This document shows, in pieces, positions 45,540 through 60,300 of a stretch of 64,000 bases of DNA. The notes beneath the pieces are model-generated. The model was not told the DNA's origin and made no database searches. It saw only the letters and a list, made by a program, of their open reading frames with translations. The position numbers and the translations under genes were made by a program. The stretch comes from Poronia punctata (taxonomy: Eukaryota; Ascomycota; Sordariomycetes; Xylariales; Xylariaceae), in contig MU401613.1 in the NCBI GenBank assembly GCA_022579005.1, positions 26,478 to 90,477 of the forward strand, given 5' to 3'. Position 1 is the first letter of the stretch. Each line of letters begins with the position of its first letter.

Positions 45540-45661
45540 ATAAGGTATATTAGCTATATAAATATGTTAGCTATATAGGTATATTAAAATTAGCTGTATA
45601 AGGCTATATTTAAGTGCTAAATATAATAGTAACGTATAAGGTATAGTATTAAGTGCACATA
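45540..45661 (+). repeat. ~107-bp satellite, right part, with TSD ATAAG at 45540-45544
   Basis: The satellite resumes after element A: GGTATATTAGCTATATAA, then a third unit TTAGCTGTATAAGGCTATATTTAAGTGC near 45590. Unit 2, rejoined across the element, is about 23 bp longer than unit 1. Confidence 0.75.
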
Positions 45662-46762
45662 GTACCTTTACTATATATTGCCTTATAATTATAAAAGGGT
45701 TAGCTATTATAAATAATAAAATTATATTATATAAGCAAAATAAATAAGTAAAAAAGTGCTTTTATAGTTGCTAAAAATTTTAATAAAATAATTATAGCTA
45801 ATTAGCTAAGTATTATAAGCAAAAATAAACAAATTTTAATATGCTAAAAATAAAGTTTTATTAAAAGCAGTTTATTAAACACGCTATTTAAACTTTTTAC
45901 TTGTTTTTATTATTATAAGCAATAAACAATAAAACAAACACGCCTTTAAAGGTTTATATTTATATTATAAAGGGTATAGTAAAGACCTATTAAAAACGAG
46001 CACTATAATGTTTTACATTAAAACTTAATATATTTAACAATATATAATATAACTACAATATAGTTTAATATTTATTAAAAATAAAGGTATATAGCGGCTA
46101 TTATTAGCTTTTATATTATATAAGTACTTAATATATACCTATTTTCCTAATTTAATTATTAAAAAATATACTTATTTACTTTATTAGTAAAACCTTAAAA
46201 CATATATAATTAAATAAATAAAATAGGTATTAAATTTTTCTTTTTTTGTTTATATTTATTATAGTATACCTAATATATTAAAACTATATAAACTTATATT
46301 TTATAAATTAACAAAGTTATTATAATTATAAATTTAAAAAGAAAGTTTAGTTTTGCTTGTTTTTAATAAAGACCGACTATATAATAATAATTACTAGCCT
46401 GCTTATGTTTACCTTAAGAAATTTATATATTTAAAAAGTTTTTTACTTAAGGCCTAATATTTATTAAAAGGCTTGCTTGGTTAAATACTTAATTTAAAAC
46501 TTTAAATAAAGTATAAATAAAAGTAAAGTTAATTTTAATTTTTATATAAGTAGAAAAAGGGTAGTTAATTAAAGATTTATACTAACTTTTATTGCTTGCT
46601 ATTAATTAGTTTTTTAATATTTATAAAGTAGTATTTAGTTAAAATAAAAGGTAATAATCTTAAAATATATTATTTATTTTTATTATTATATAATATATAT
46701 ATATATAATCTTTTAATATTTATTAAAAAAGCTAAACTTTAAAATATAAATATATTAAAACT
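45662..46762. repeat. AT-rich degraded sequence, unassigned
   Basis: AT-rich, without open frames, between the satellite and the next LTR cluster. Probably transposon debris; I could not assign it. Confidence 0.6.
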
Positions 46763-46893
46763 TATAATAATAAGTAATAAGTTAGTTATAAAGTAATATT
46801 ATAAGCAATTTTAAAAACTAGGTATATTAAATAACTTTTATTTAGTTAAATAAATATAATAAAGTACTTAGCTAAAAAAACCTACTTGCTAAA
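46763..46893 (-). repeat. Partial LTR directly abutting element B
   Basis: About 130 bp similar to the first part of the element B LTR (TAAGTTAGTTATAAAGTAAT...AACTTTTATTTAGTTA), then diverging. It ends where the element B LTR begins. Confidence 0.65.
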
Positions 46894-47126
46894 TATAAAG
46901 GTTTTAATAATAAGTTAGTTATAAGGTAATATTGCTAGTATTTAAAAACTAAGTATATTAAATAACTTTTATTTAGTTAGCTAAATAAGTAATTAAACTA
47001 GCTAAAAGGATTAAAAAAAGTATAACTAGTAAAGATCTAGCTAATAGTTAACATAGCTTTAGCTAACTTATAGTTTATATATAAATAGCTTAAAAAGTAG
47101 GATTTTTAGCTAAGTACTTTATTATA
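46894..47126 (-). repeat. LTR of element B
   Basis: 233 bp, TATAAAGGTTTTAAT...TACTTTATTATA, similar to the LTR of element A throughout with many A/G and T/C changes. Confidence 0.8.
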
Positions 47127-49142
47127 CTGCTTTTTTAAAGTTGCTAGTTTTTAGCAATTTTAATACTTATAAGTATATTTACTAATTAAGCCTGCTTTTA
47201 ACTTCTTTAATTAAATTTTATTATTATTTAATATAAGTACTTTTTTATTAATTTATTAGCTTATATTTAATTTTACGTATTTTCTTTAATTATATAACCT
47301 TATTTTAAAAATTTAGTTTTTTTAGCATTACTATTTTATTAAGCTTTTTACTAAGCAACTATTGCTATACTACTTTTAAAAACGTTTTCCTTTAAATTTA
47401 TATATTAGTATACTTTTAATATTAAACTAAGCTAGTTGTTTTTAAACTATAAAACTTTTAGTTTTAATTATAATATTACTAGGCTTACTAATAATAAGCT
47501 AAAAATTACTATTATACTTAGTAAAAAGGTTTACTAGTATTATGTTTTTAATATATATTTAAATTTTTATATTTGCTATTTTTGCTATATTAGCAATATT
47601 AACTACGCTTTTATTAAAAAAACTATTATATTTATTATACTATATATTTACTGCTTTATTCTTTATTAACTTCATTAAATATAAAGTTTTTAAAAAAGAA
47701 ATTTGCTTTGCTTAGTATAGCTTAAAATTTATGTTATATACATTTTATTTTATATAAAAGTTAACATTATTTAACAAACTTATTAAGCTAACGTTATTAA
47801 TAAAAAAATGCTGCTTTATTAAAAAACGTTTTTATTATTATAAGCTAACAGATATTTTGCTTAGCTAAAGTAAGCTTAGCTTTTTAGCGTATAGTTATAT
47901 TTAAAAAAGAGCTTATTATATTAATTACAAGAAATTATTATATTGCTATTATAAAAAATTTGTGTTTATTTATTATTTATTAACTATTATTATTGTTTTT
48001 TTATTGTTTATATTTTTTGCTGCTTATTTCCTAGTTTAGTTACTAACACTTAATAAGCTAATTTTAATAAAAACAAATTTAAATAATAATTTTAATAATA
48101 TTTTATATAAAGCCTATTTTTTTAAAAAAAGTATTAAAATGGCTTTTTAAGCAATTTAAATGCTTGCTTATAGTAGTTATATATGCTTATTATTAAAATT
48201 ATTAATTAAAAGCTAAACTTTTAAAACGCTTGCTAAAATAAAAGTATTAAAACGTTTTTTAGTACTAGTAAAGCTTATTAAAAGCTTTTTGCTATATATA
48301 GTGGTTTTTATTATTAATACTAGCGTTATTTATAATATTTACTAAACTATACTGCTTATTTTTAGCTATAGCTATTTTAATAGTATAATATATTTTTTTA
48401 TTTTTTTAGCTACTTTTTAGCTTTTATTTACTAACCTTTTATTTAATAATAATATTTTTTATATTAGTATTTTAAATATATTTTAAGTTATAAAAAGGTT
48501 ATTAAAATATAAGTTTTTAGTTTTTTATAATATTATACCTTAATTTAACTGCTTAAAAATAGTTTATTTATTTTTTAACTAAATATATACTTTATAACTT
48601 TATTACTTATATGCTAATATAATTTATTTATTTTTTATTTTACTTAATATAAACCTTTTTAACTTTTTCTTTTTATTAGTTTAATAAACTGCTTATATTT
48701 ACTAAGTGCTTAGCTAGCTTTTAAGTATTATATTTTACTTGCTAGCCTTTGCTTTAAGTATTTTTATTTACTTTAATTATTTTAATATTAAATAATATTT
48801 TTTTACTTATTTCTTTTATTTATCTTTTAATCTAAATAATGCTAATTAATTGATTTTTATAGCTAGTTTATTTATAATTTAAATAATAAAATAAGAAATA
48901 TATTATAAACTTAAAAATAAATTTTAAGCAACTCAATTTAATATAATGACGTTTTTACCTTTTTAATAACTTTAACTTTAATATATATAAAAGCTAATAT
49001 TTTATACTTAAAGTTAAAGTATATTATTAATAGCTTTATTATAATATTTGCTTAAAATCTTTTTAGTATATAATATTTTTTATAATGCTTTTATATTATT
49101 TTTATAGCTTGCTTTTATTTATTATAACTTTTTTAAACTTGT

Positions 49143-49377
49143 TATAATAAGGCACTTGCTTATAAGACCTACTAGCTGCACTATAAGTGCACGGCTTATA
49201 TAAAGGCTAAATTTACGCTAACTATTAGCTATAGTTTAGCTAGTTACACCTTTTTTTATCTTTTTAGCTAGTTTAGTTACTTATTTAGTTAATTAAATAG
49301 AAGTTATCTAATATACTTAGTTTTTAAAATTACTAGCAATATTACTTTATAACTACCTTATTACTTAAACCTTTATA
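49143..49377 (+). repeat. Left LTR of plus-oriented nested element
   Basis: 235 bp, TATAATAAGGCACTTGC...AAACCTTTATA. The leader beginning CTTTTTTATTTTTATAT follows. Confidence 0.85.
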
Positions 49378-52300
49378 CTTTTTTATTTTTATATTTTAAA
49401 GTTATAATATAATATTTAGCAAAAGAATTAAATTAAATACTAGGTATAGTTTATAACTACTAAGCAAATAACTAGTAATAATATAAACAAGCTTAATAAA
49501 CTTAATATTAAAAATAAGCAATAAAAACTAAAAAAAACTAGCTAATAGTTAAGCTAAATTTGCAAATAGCTAAAAATAAAAAAGTAATAATAAATATAAT
49601 AAAAAAAGCAAAAAACTTAATAGCTAACTAAAGAACTTAAAATACAATATATTATATATTAAAATAAATAATTAGCTAATAGCTAATAATTTTTAAAAAA
49701 GTTAAAAAAATAAAAGCTATTTTTTTTACTTTAAGCTGCTATTATATAGTAGCTTATTTAATAAGAGCTTTTACTATAATAGTTTTTATAAAAGTTTAAA
49801 AAGCTAAAAAATAACCTTTTAAACTAAATTATTAATATAATAAATTAAAATATATAATTGCTTTAGCTACTTACTAAGTAAAAAAAGCTATAACGTAAAA
49901 ATAACGCTAAAGCTTTTATATATAACTATAAGCAGCTAAAGCAAAATACTACTATTATAAAAATTAAAAACTAAATTATAGCTATAAAAAAAAGCAATTA
50001 GTAAAAGCTTAGCTATAAAGATTTAATATAAATTATATAGGCTTTAATACAAGCTAAGTTTAATATTTAAATAAATTAGCGTTTTTATTAAAATATATTA
50101 AATTATAATAATTTTTTAAAAAGCTACTTTTAATAACTTTTAAAAGTTTATTTAGCAAAAAAACGTTAACTTAAAGCTATTTAAGCAAACTTTTTAAAAG
50201 GAGTTATATAAGCTTTAGTAATAAAAAAATAAAAACTTTAAAAAAAACTATTAGCAAGTATTAGTATAAAAGCTTAAAAGCGCTATACTATTAAAAAATA
50301 ATATAGCTAACTAGCTTTTAACTATTAATATAAACTTTAAAAAAAACTAAAAAAGTTTTAGTAAAGCTGCATATATTATTTAATAATATAGTAATAATAT
50401 ATTTTAAAGCTAAAAAATAATAAAGTACTTAATATTATATTAATAAAAAGTATAAATTGCTATAAAAGCAACAATATATTAAACGCTTATTAAAGTAAAA
50501 AAAGTTAGTAAATAACTTAAAAGCGCTTAACTAGTTTTAAAAAAAAACTAATAACTTATTAAAACAATAAATAAATTAAAATTAAAGCAAATTAGCATAT
50601 ATTAGCAACAGCTTTATAAAATATTACTATTATAATAAAAAAAGCTATATAGCTAAATATTATTTAAAAAATAAGTATTTAGCATTAAATTACTAGTTAA
50701 GCAAAGTTAAGCAAAAACTTTTTAAATAGCTTAAAAATAAAATATAAAACGTTTAAATAACTTAATTAAATTTTAAAAATAAAAAGTTAAAAGCTAAGCT
50801 AAAATAAGTTAATATATTTAATTTACTTTAATAAAGTTTTATAAAGCATTTAATATTATAAAGCTATTTTATATAATAGCTATAGTTTTTTTAAGTAGTA
50901 AGTAAAAGCTAAAAAAGTTATTATAAATATAAATATAAAAATATAAATTAATATTATATATAAAAACTTTTTAAAAAAGCATTTATAAAAACTAAATATT
51001 TTGTTACTTTTATTAATAAAATTAAATAAAAAGCTAATAAAGTATTAAGTAGCTTATATAGCAAGTTTTTAAATAGTTAATATTTAAAAAGGTAAAAAAA
51101 CTTTTAAGTAAATATTTTATATAATATATAAAAAGCAAAAAGTATTAAAGCTTTTAATATTATAGCTAAAAATAAATTAGTTAAGTATACTATTAAATAT
51201 AGCCTTTATTTAATAGTTTTATAGTAAATATTAAAAAATAAATTTTAAAAAGTTTGCTAAAAACGTAGTTAGCAGTTAAGCAGCTTATATTACTAACTTA
51301 ATAAGTATAGGTATTAGTTTTTAAAAAAAGTTACTATTTTTTAAAATTAATAATAAGCTTATTACTAAAAATAAAATTAATTTACTTAAATATTTTAAAG
51401 CATTTTAATATATATACTTTAAGCTATTAGCAAAGAAGTTATTTATGTTAAAAAAACTATAATATATAATAAACTTAGTAAAAAAGGCATAAGTACTATT
51501 TAGTTTAATTAATTTTATTATAATAGCGTAATAATAAGTGCTTAAAAAGTACTTTAAAAAAAACTTTTAAATAAGCTATATATAGCACTTAAAAGTAAAT
51601 ATAAAAGCTTTTATTTTATTTATATTAAAAAAAATTATAAAACTTTATATTAATTATAAAAGCTTAAATAAAATAACTATAAAAAATAAATAATTTTTAA
51701 CTTTTATATTAAAAGTAATAAATAAGCTAAAGTTAATAAAAGTTTTTTTAAAGCTATACTTTAAAAATGCTTATTATTAAATTTAAATTAAATATAGCAA
51801 TAGGTAAAAAACTGCTTTTTAAATAAAATATAAGCATTTTAAATATATAATTATATTTTTTAAACTAACTAATACTTTTATAACCTTTTAAGCTTATATA
51901 TATAAAGTATTAGCTAAGCTAGTAAATTATATTTATATAGTTTATTTAAATAATATTAAAATTCTTTTAAAAAATAAAAAATAAAATAAAAAAGCACTTT
52001 TAATTAGTTTATAAAAAGTTAGTAAAATATTAACTACTTAAAAAAGTATTAAAATATAAGTTTTTTAAAAATAAAATAAAGGTTTTAAAGTTTATTATTA
52101 TAATTAAAAAAATAAAAATAAATTTTTAAAAGGTTGCTATTATTTAAAAGTAAAAAGTACTAACTTTAATATATAATATGTAAATATTTTTAAAGTTTAT
52201 AGCTAAGTATATAAATATTACTATATTAATTATAGCAATTTTAAAAAGTTATACTTTATTAAGCTACGTTTTTAAGTAAACTTTAAAAATAAATTAAGCA

Positions 52301-55300
52301 TTTAAAAATATAAAAAAAGCTTTTATATTAATAACTACTTTTTACTACTAAAATAGCTATTTAAATATTAAAGTAAAAATAAATATATTAATAAAAGCAG
52401 TATTAAAAATACTATTATAGCTTTATAAAAAAATATAAAAACTAATTATTTACTAATTATAAAAGCTTATAAATATAAAAATTAAATAGGCAATAAGCTA
52501 GCAAAAGCTTTTAATAATTATAAAAAGCTATAAATATTAGTAGCAATACTTTAAAAAAATAAATAAAACTTTTATAATATAAATAAATTATATAGCTTTA
52601 AAAAGTATAGTTAACTTATTAGTATAAAACTTTTTAAAAAAGCTTGCTTGCTAAATATATAAATTAGCATAGTTTAATTTTAATATAAAATATTAATTAA
52701 ATATATTAAACTTAGTAAATATACTATTAAAAAAGCTAAATTATATAGCTAAAAAAATCTAGTATAAAAATATAATACTAATATTTAAAAAAAAGCTTTA
52801 ACTAGTTAGTAAGCTGCTATAAAAAGTATAGTAATTATTAGTAAAGATTTTATTTAAAAAAAAACAAAAAGCATTAGCTTACGCTATTAAAGCAGCTTAA
52901 AAAGCTTTATTAAACTTATACTTATTAGCTTATTTAATAATAAAAGTATAAATTATAAACTTATAAGCTTATAAAGCGCTAAACTTTTGCTATATAATTA
53001 TAAAAAATTTTTAAAAGTAAAAAGGTAAAAAGTACTAATATATATACTTAACTTATATATTATATACTATATAAATAGTAAAAATAACTTATTTAATAAA
53101 AGCTACTATTAAAAGTATAAAAACTACTTTTTAAAAATAAAAAGCTAAAGCTATTATTTATAACTAATATATTTTATATACTAAAGCTAAAAAATTAGCT
53201 TAAAGCAAAATAGCTTTTTAATTAGTAGCTTTAATATAGTTTTATAAAATAGTTTATAAATTATAAGCTAAAAACTTTACTTTTATAAAACTAGTAAAAA
53301 CTATATATTATAAAGCTAAAATATATAAAAAATATTATATTAATAATAAAAATATATTATATTTTAAAAAGCAGCTAGTAATTTTAGCTTAAAAAGCTTT
53401 AATAAAGTAATTAATATATTAGCACTATAATAATTTAAAAGCTAAGTATTTTAAAAAAAATAGCTAAGTTATTATAATATAAGTTTTATTAAAAAAGCTT
53501 AAAGCAAAACGTTTAAAAATACGTTACTAGCTATATATAATATAAAAAAGCTTAAAAATTAAAGTATAAACTTTATAAAAAGCTTTAATTATTACTTTTA
53601 TTAAAGTAGCTTTTTTAAAAAATTAGCTTAAATTTTATTATAAAAGTACTTTTATATATAAAAGCAAATAATAAAGTTTATAATATAATTTTAATTATTA
53701 TAAACTAGTTTATAAAAATAATATTATTTATTTTTATATAAAAAATATTTAACGCTACTAAGCTTATAATAATTATATATTATAAAATAAACTACTAATA
53801 TAAGTTTTTTAAAAAAATTATAAATAATAAAAATAAACTTATTATAAGCAAATTTTAAAAAAAGTTTTATAAAATATAAAAAATATATTAGCAGCTATTT
53901 ATTATATAGTACTTTTAAACTAATAGCTAAATAAAATAAGTATATTAAACTTTAAAAAAATATTTTTATATTTTTTATAAAAGTAAGCTAAATAGCTAAG
54001 TTAAAATTTTAATAAAAGCTAAGTTTATATATAATAATAGCTAATATATTATTATAAGCTATTTATTATTTAAAGCGCTATATAAATATTACTTAAAAAG
54101 TATTAAATATATATTAAAACAACTTTAATTTAATATTTAAAAAGTAAAATAAAAGCTATAGCAAATAAAGGCTATATGCTATATAGTTTATAAGCATTAA
54201 AAATAAGTAGTAAAGTTAATATAAAAGCATTATAATAAGCATTATATGCTAAAAAAGTTTTAAGCAAATAATATAATTAAGTTATTAATAGTATACTTTA
54301 AGTTTAAATATAAAAAAAAGCTAGCTTTTATATATATTTAAATTAAAGTTTTTAAAAAAGTAAAAACTTAAGTATATTAAATTTAATTATTTAAAATTTA
54401 CTTTTAAGTTTATAATATATTTTTTATATTATTATTTAAGCTATAAATAAACTAGCTAAAAGCTGCTAATAAAATAGCACTGCTTAAGTTAAAAAATAAG
54501 CAAAAAAAATAAGTAATAAAAAATATTGTTTAGTATTAAAAAAACTAAAGTAAATAAAAATATTTAATAAAATAAAAAAGCTAGCTAATAAAATATAATA
54601 TTTAAAAACTAGCTAAATACTTAGTAAATATAAGCTATTTACTAAACTAATATAAAAAAAAAGTTAAAAAAGTATATACTAAGTAAAATAATAAATAAAG
54701 TAATTATATTAATATAAAAGTACTAAAAGTTATAAAAGTATAAATTTTAATTAATAAAAAATAGTAAGCTATTATTAAGCAATTAACTAAGCTATAATAC
54801 TATAAAAATTAAAAACTTATATATAAAAAGCTTATAGCAACTTTAAACTAACTTACTAATAATAAAAGTAATATTATTAAAGTAAAAAGTTAGTAAAAAG
54901 CTAAATAATAGCTAAAAAAGCAAAAACTATACTATAGTATTAAAATAGCTTTAGTTAAAATTTAGCAATATAGTTTAATAACTAATATAAATAAAAATAG
55001 TAATAAAAGTTAAAATAACTTTTTAAATAAAAAGCTTTTAGTAAGCTTTGCTAATGCTTAAAAAAGTTTTAAAACTTTTATTAATAAATTATTTTTAAAA
55101 GTTTAGCTTTTTATTAATAAGCTTTATAATAAGCGCGCATAACTAGTATAAGCAAGCATTTAAGTTATTAAAAAAATTATTTTAATATTTAAAAAAAATA
55201 TAAAACACTAAGCATTTTATAAAATATTATTAAAATTAGTAGCTTAACGCTTTTTTTTATTAATAATAAACTAATAAAGTATTAATAATTAAAATAGCAA

Positions 55301-56202
55301 ATAGTTAGTAAAAAATATAAATAATAAAAAAAGTAATAATAATAGTTAATAAATATTAAATAAAAACTAATTTTTAATAAAAAGTAATATAATATATGTT
55401 TTTTTTTATATAGTAAAAAAACTAGCTTTTTTTTAAAAGCAACTGCTTACTAAAAAGCTAAACTTATTTTTTTTAAACAAAATATATAATAGCTAACGCT
55501 AATAATAATATTATTAAATAAAATAGCTTTTTTATTATTAGCAAAGTTAGCTTAATAGTTTTACTAAATAACTTATATATAAATATGTATATAAGCAACA
55601 TTTGCTATAATTTTTAAAGCTATACTTATTAAAACTAAAAAGATTTATATAACTAATATTTAATAAAAACTATAAGCAATAAGGCAGTAAACATATAAAG
55701 CAATAACTAATATAATTTTTTAATAAAAAATATAGTTAATATTACTAAGTTAACAAAAGCAATAAATATAAAAGTTAAATATATATTTAAAGTATAGTGC
55801 TAGCAAAGCTTTTTACTAAGTATAAAAATAGTTTTTAGCTTGCTATTATTAAGTTTATAGTTAAAGTTTAAAATAGTATAGTTTAAAAATAACTAGCTAA
55901 AATTTACGTTAAAAATATAAAAATATATAAAATTAAAGCAAAAAAACTTTAAAAGCAGCATTGTAATAACTGCTTAGCAAAAAATTAATTAAAATAAGTA
56001 ATACTAATTTTGTTTTTTTTAAAAAGTAAAGTTATAAAAAAAAATATAAACAATAATAATAAAAACTAAATAAATAAGCAAAAGCATGCTAACAAGCTAC
56101 AAAAAAGTAATTTAATTAAATAAAATTAAAAGCAAATCTAATTAGCAAATATACTTATAAATAATAAAATTGTTAAAAACTAGCAACTTAAAAAAAAAGT
56201 AA

Positions 56203-56437
56203 TATAACAAAGCACTTACTTATAAGACCTACTAGCTGCACTATAAGTATATAAACTATATAAAAGCTAAACCTATGCTAACTATTAGCTATAGTTTAGC
56301 TAGTTATACCTTTTTTTATTTTTTTAGCTAGTTTAGTTACTTACTTAGTTAACTAAACAAAAGTTATTTAATATACTTAGTTTTTAAAATTGCTAACAAC
56401 ATTACTTTATAACTACCTTATTGCTTAAACCCTTATA
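56203..56437 (+). repeat. Second LTR of the nest (C2)
   Basis: 235 bp, TATAACAAAGCACTTAC...AAACCCTTATA. A purine-rich run AAAAAAAAAGTAA precedes it, consistent with a mutated polypurine tract. Confidence 0.85.
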
Positions 56438-57379
56438 GTATGCTAATTTATTTAAATTTTAAACTTAGCTTATATTAAAGCTTAAATAATCTATATTAAA
56501 TCTTTATAGCCGGGCTTTTGCTAATTGCTTTTTTTATAGCTATAATTTAGTTTTTAATTTTTATAGTAGTAGTATTTTATTTTAACTATATTTAATTATA
56601 TATAAAAACTTTTATATTATTTTTATATTAGGTTTTTTTTTGCTTAGTAAGTAGCTAAAGCAACTATATATTTTAGTTTATTATATTAATAATTTAATTT
56701 AAAAAATTATTACTTTAGCTTTTTAAACTTTTATAAAAACTATTATAATAAAAGCTTTTATTAAATAAGCTACTATATAATAGTAGCTTAAAATAAAAAA
56801 AATAGCTTTTACTTTTTTAACCTTTTTAAAAGTTGCTAGCTATTAGCTAGTTATTTATTTTAATAAGTAATATATTTTATTTTAAGTTTTTTAGTTTGCT
56901 ATTAGGTTTTTTACTTTTTTTATTGCGTTTATTATTACTTTTTTATTTTTAGCTATTTATAAATTTAGCTTAATTATTAGCTAGTTTTTTTAGTTTTTAT
57001 TGCTTATTTTTAATATTAAGTTTATTAAGCTTGTTTATATTATTGCTAGTTATTTGCCTAGTAGTTATAAACTATACTTAGTTTTTAGTTTAAACCTTTT
57101 TATTAAATATTACGTTATAACTAAAAAATATAAAAATAAAAAAATATAAAAGTTTAAGCAATAAAGTAGTTATAAAGTAATATTATTAGCAATTTTAAAA
57201 ACTAAGTATATTAAATAACTTTTGTTTAGTTAACTAAGTAAGTAACTAAACTAGCTAAAAAAATAAAAAAAAGTATAATTAGCTAAACTATAGCTAATAG
57301 TTAGCGTAGGTTTAGCTTTGTTATAGTTTATATACTTATAGTGCAGCTAGTAGGTCTTATAAGCAAGTGCCTTATTATA
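56438..57379 (-). mobile_element. Inverted 5' fragment (leader plus 5' LTR) of another copy, M
   Basis: 57145-57379 is a 235-bp LTR in reverse orientation; 56438-57144 is about 707 bp of the leader/early internal region in reverse. It corresponds to 49378 through about 50083 of the plus-oriented copy. The LTR's terminal base abuts position 57380 of another copy. Confidence 0.8.
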
Positions 57380-60300
57380 ATATATTATATATTATATAAA
57401 TAATAATAATAATTTATTTAGCAAAAGCTATTATTAAAAGTATAAAAACTATTTTTTTTAAAAAAAAAAGCTAAAGCTATTATTTATAACTAATATATTT
57501 TATATACTAAAGCTAAAAAATTAGCTTAAAGCAAAACAGCCTTTTAACTAATAACTTTAATATAGTTTTATAAAATAGTTTATAAATTATAAGCTAAAAA
57601 CTTTACTTTTATAAAACTTATAAAAATTATATACTATAAAGCTAAAATATATAAAAAGTATTATATTAATAATAAAAATATATTATATTTTAAAATGTAG
57701 CTAGTAATTTTAGCCTAAAAGCTTTTAATAAAGTAACTAATATACTAGTACTATAATAATTTAAAAGCTAAGTATATAAAAAAACAACTTAAGTTATTAT
57801 AATATAAGTTTTATTTAAAAAGCTTAAAGTAAAACGTTTAAAAATATGCTATTAGTTATATATAATATAAAAAAGCTTAAAAGCTAAAATATAAGCTTTA
57901 TATAAAGCTTTAGTTATTATTTTTATTAAAATAGCTTTTTTAAAAAATTAGCTTAAATTTTATTATAAAACTATTTTTATATATAAAAATAAATAGTAAT
58001 GTTTATAATATAATTTTAATTATTATAAACTAGTTTATAAAAATAATATTGTTTATTTTTATATAAAAAATGTTTAATATTACTAAGCTTATAGTAATTA
58101 TATATTATAAAGTAAACTATTAATATAAGTTTTTAAAAAAGTTTATAAGTAATAAAAATAAACTTATTATAAATAAATTTTAAAAAGGTTTTATAAAATA
58201 TTAAAAATATATTAGCAGCTATTTATTATATAATACTTTTAAATTAATAACTAAATAAAATAAGTATACTAAACTTTAAAAAAGTATTTTTATACTTTTT
58301 ATAGTAGTAAGCTAAATAGCTAAATTAAAATATTAGCAAAAGCTAAGTTTATATATAATAATAGCTAATATATTATTATAAGTTATTTACTATTTAAAGC
58401 GCTATATAAATATTATGTAAACAATATTAAATATATACTAAAATAACTTTAATTTAATATTTAAAAAGTAAAAAAGAAAGCTATAGCAAAAAAAGCTATA
58501 TACTATATAGTTTATAAATATTAAAAGTAAATAGTAAAATTAATATAAAAGGATTATAATAAGCATTATATAGTAAAAAAGTTTTAAGTAAGTAATATAA
58601 TATAACTATTAATAATATATTTTAAGTTTAAGTATAAAGAAAAACTAGCTTTTATATATATTTAAGTTAAAGTTTTTTAAAAAGTAAAAATTTAAGCATA
58701 CTAAATCTAGCTGCTTAAAATTTATTTTTAAGTTTATAATATATTTTTTATATTATTATTTAAGCTATAAATAAACTAGCTAAAAGCTGCTAGCAAAATA
58801 GCGCTGCTTAATTTAAAAAAGAAAATAAGCAATAAAAAATATTATTTAATATTAAAAAAACTAAAGTAAATAAAAATACTTAATAAAAATAAAAAAGCTA
58901 GCTAATAAAATATAATATTTAAAAGCTAGCTAAATATTTAATAAATATAAGCTGCTTATTAAACTAATATAAAAAAAAGTTAAAAAAGTTTATATTAAAT
59001 AAAATAATAAATAAAGTAGTTATATTAGCATATAAGCACTAAAAGTTATAAAAATATAAAGTTTAGTTAATAAAAAATAATAAGTTATTACTAAGTAGTT
59101 AACTAAGCTATAGTACTATAAAAACTAAAAACTTATATATAAAAAACTTATAATAACTTTAAATTAACTTATTAATAAATAAAAGTAATATTAATAAAAT
59201 AGAAAGTTAATAAAAAAAAACTAAATAGTAGCTAAAAAATTAAAAACTATATTATAATATTAAAGTAGCCTTAGCTAAAATTTAATAATATAGTTTAATA
59301 ACTAATATAAATAAAAGTAATAATAAAAGTTAAAACAACTTTTTAAATAAAAAGCTTTTAGTAAGCTTTATTAATATTTAAAAAAGTTTTAAAACTTTTA
59401 TTAGTAAACTATTTTTAAAACTTTAGCTTTTTATTAATAAGTTTTATAATAAGCGCATATAACTAGTATAAGCAATTATTAAAATTACTAAAAAAGCTAT
59501 TTTAATATTTAAAAGAATATATAAAACACTTAGCCTTTTATAAAATATTATTAAAGTTATTAGCTAAAAGCTTTTTATAGCTAATAAAAAACTAGTAAAA
59601 TATTAATAACTAAGCTAGTAAATAATTAGTAAAAAATATAAACAATAAAAAAGCAATAATAATAATTAATAAACGTTAAATAAAAACTAATTTTTAATAA
59701 AAGGCAGTATAATATACTTTTTTTTATATAATAAAAAAACTAGCATTTTTTAAATAAAATATATAATAGCTAATATAAATAATAGTATTATTAAATAAAG
59801 TAGATTCTTTATTATTAGTAAAGTTAGCTTAATAGTTTTGCTAAATAATTTATATATAAAGATGTATATAAGCAATAAATGCTATAATTTTTAAGCTGCG
59901 CTTAGTAAAGCAAAAGTTTTTTATATAATTAATATTTAATAAAACTTATAAGCAATAAAGCAATAAATATATAGCACAATAACTAATATAATTTTTTTAT
60001 AAAAAATATAATTAAAATTATTAAGTTATTAAAAGTAATAAATATAAAAATTAAAATATATATTTAAAATATATTGCTAGCAAAGCTTTTTACTAAATAT
60101 AAAAATAGTTTTTAGCTTATTATTACTAAAGTTATAATTTAGGTTTAAAATAGTATAGTTTAAAAATAACTAGCTAAAATTTATATTAAAAATATAAAAA
60201 TATTTAAAGTTAAAGCAAAAAAACTTTAAAACTAGTATTATAGCAACTACTTAGCAAAAAATTAATTAAAATAAGCAATACTAAAAAAAACCAAATTTTA

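Larger units (their letters stand above)
49143..56437 (+). mobile_element. Full-length Gypsy-type element (O/N hybrid), RIP-destroyed
   Basis: It is 7.3 kb in plus orientation, with LTRs at 49143-49377 and 56203-56437 (235 bp each). The reverse-transcriptase site is at 51940-51957, reading VYLNNI with both catalytic aspartates changed to Asn, as in element A. The left LTR is preceded by CTTGT; GTATG follows the right LTR and does not match, whereas CTTAT after 60715 does. I therefore infer that the left LTR and right LTR came from two different insertions. Confidence 0.8.

Noticed and set aside
49143..56437. Treating 49143-56437 as a simple single insertion
   Set aside because: The bases next to its two LTRs (CTTGT and GTATG) do not form a target duplication, whereas CTTGT and CTTAT (60716-60720) do.
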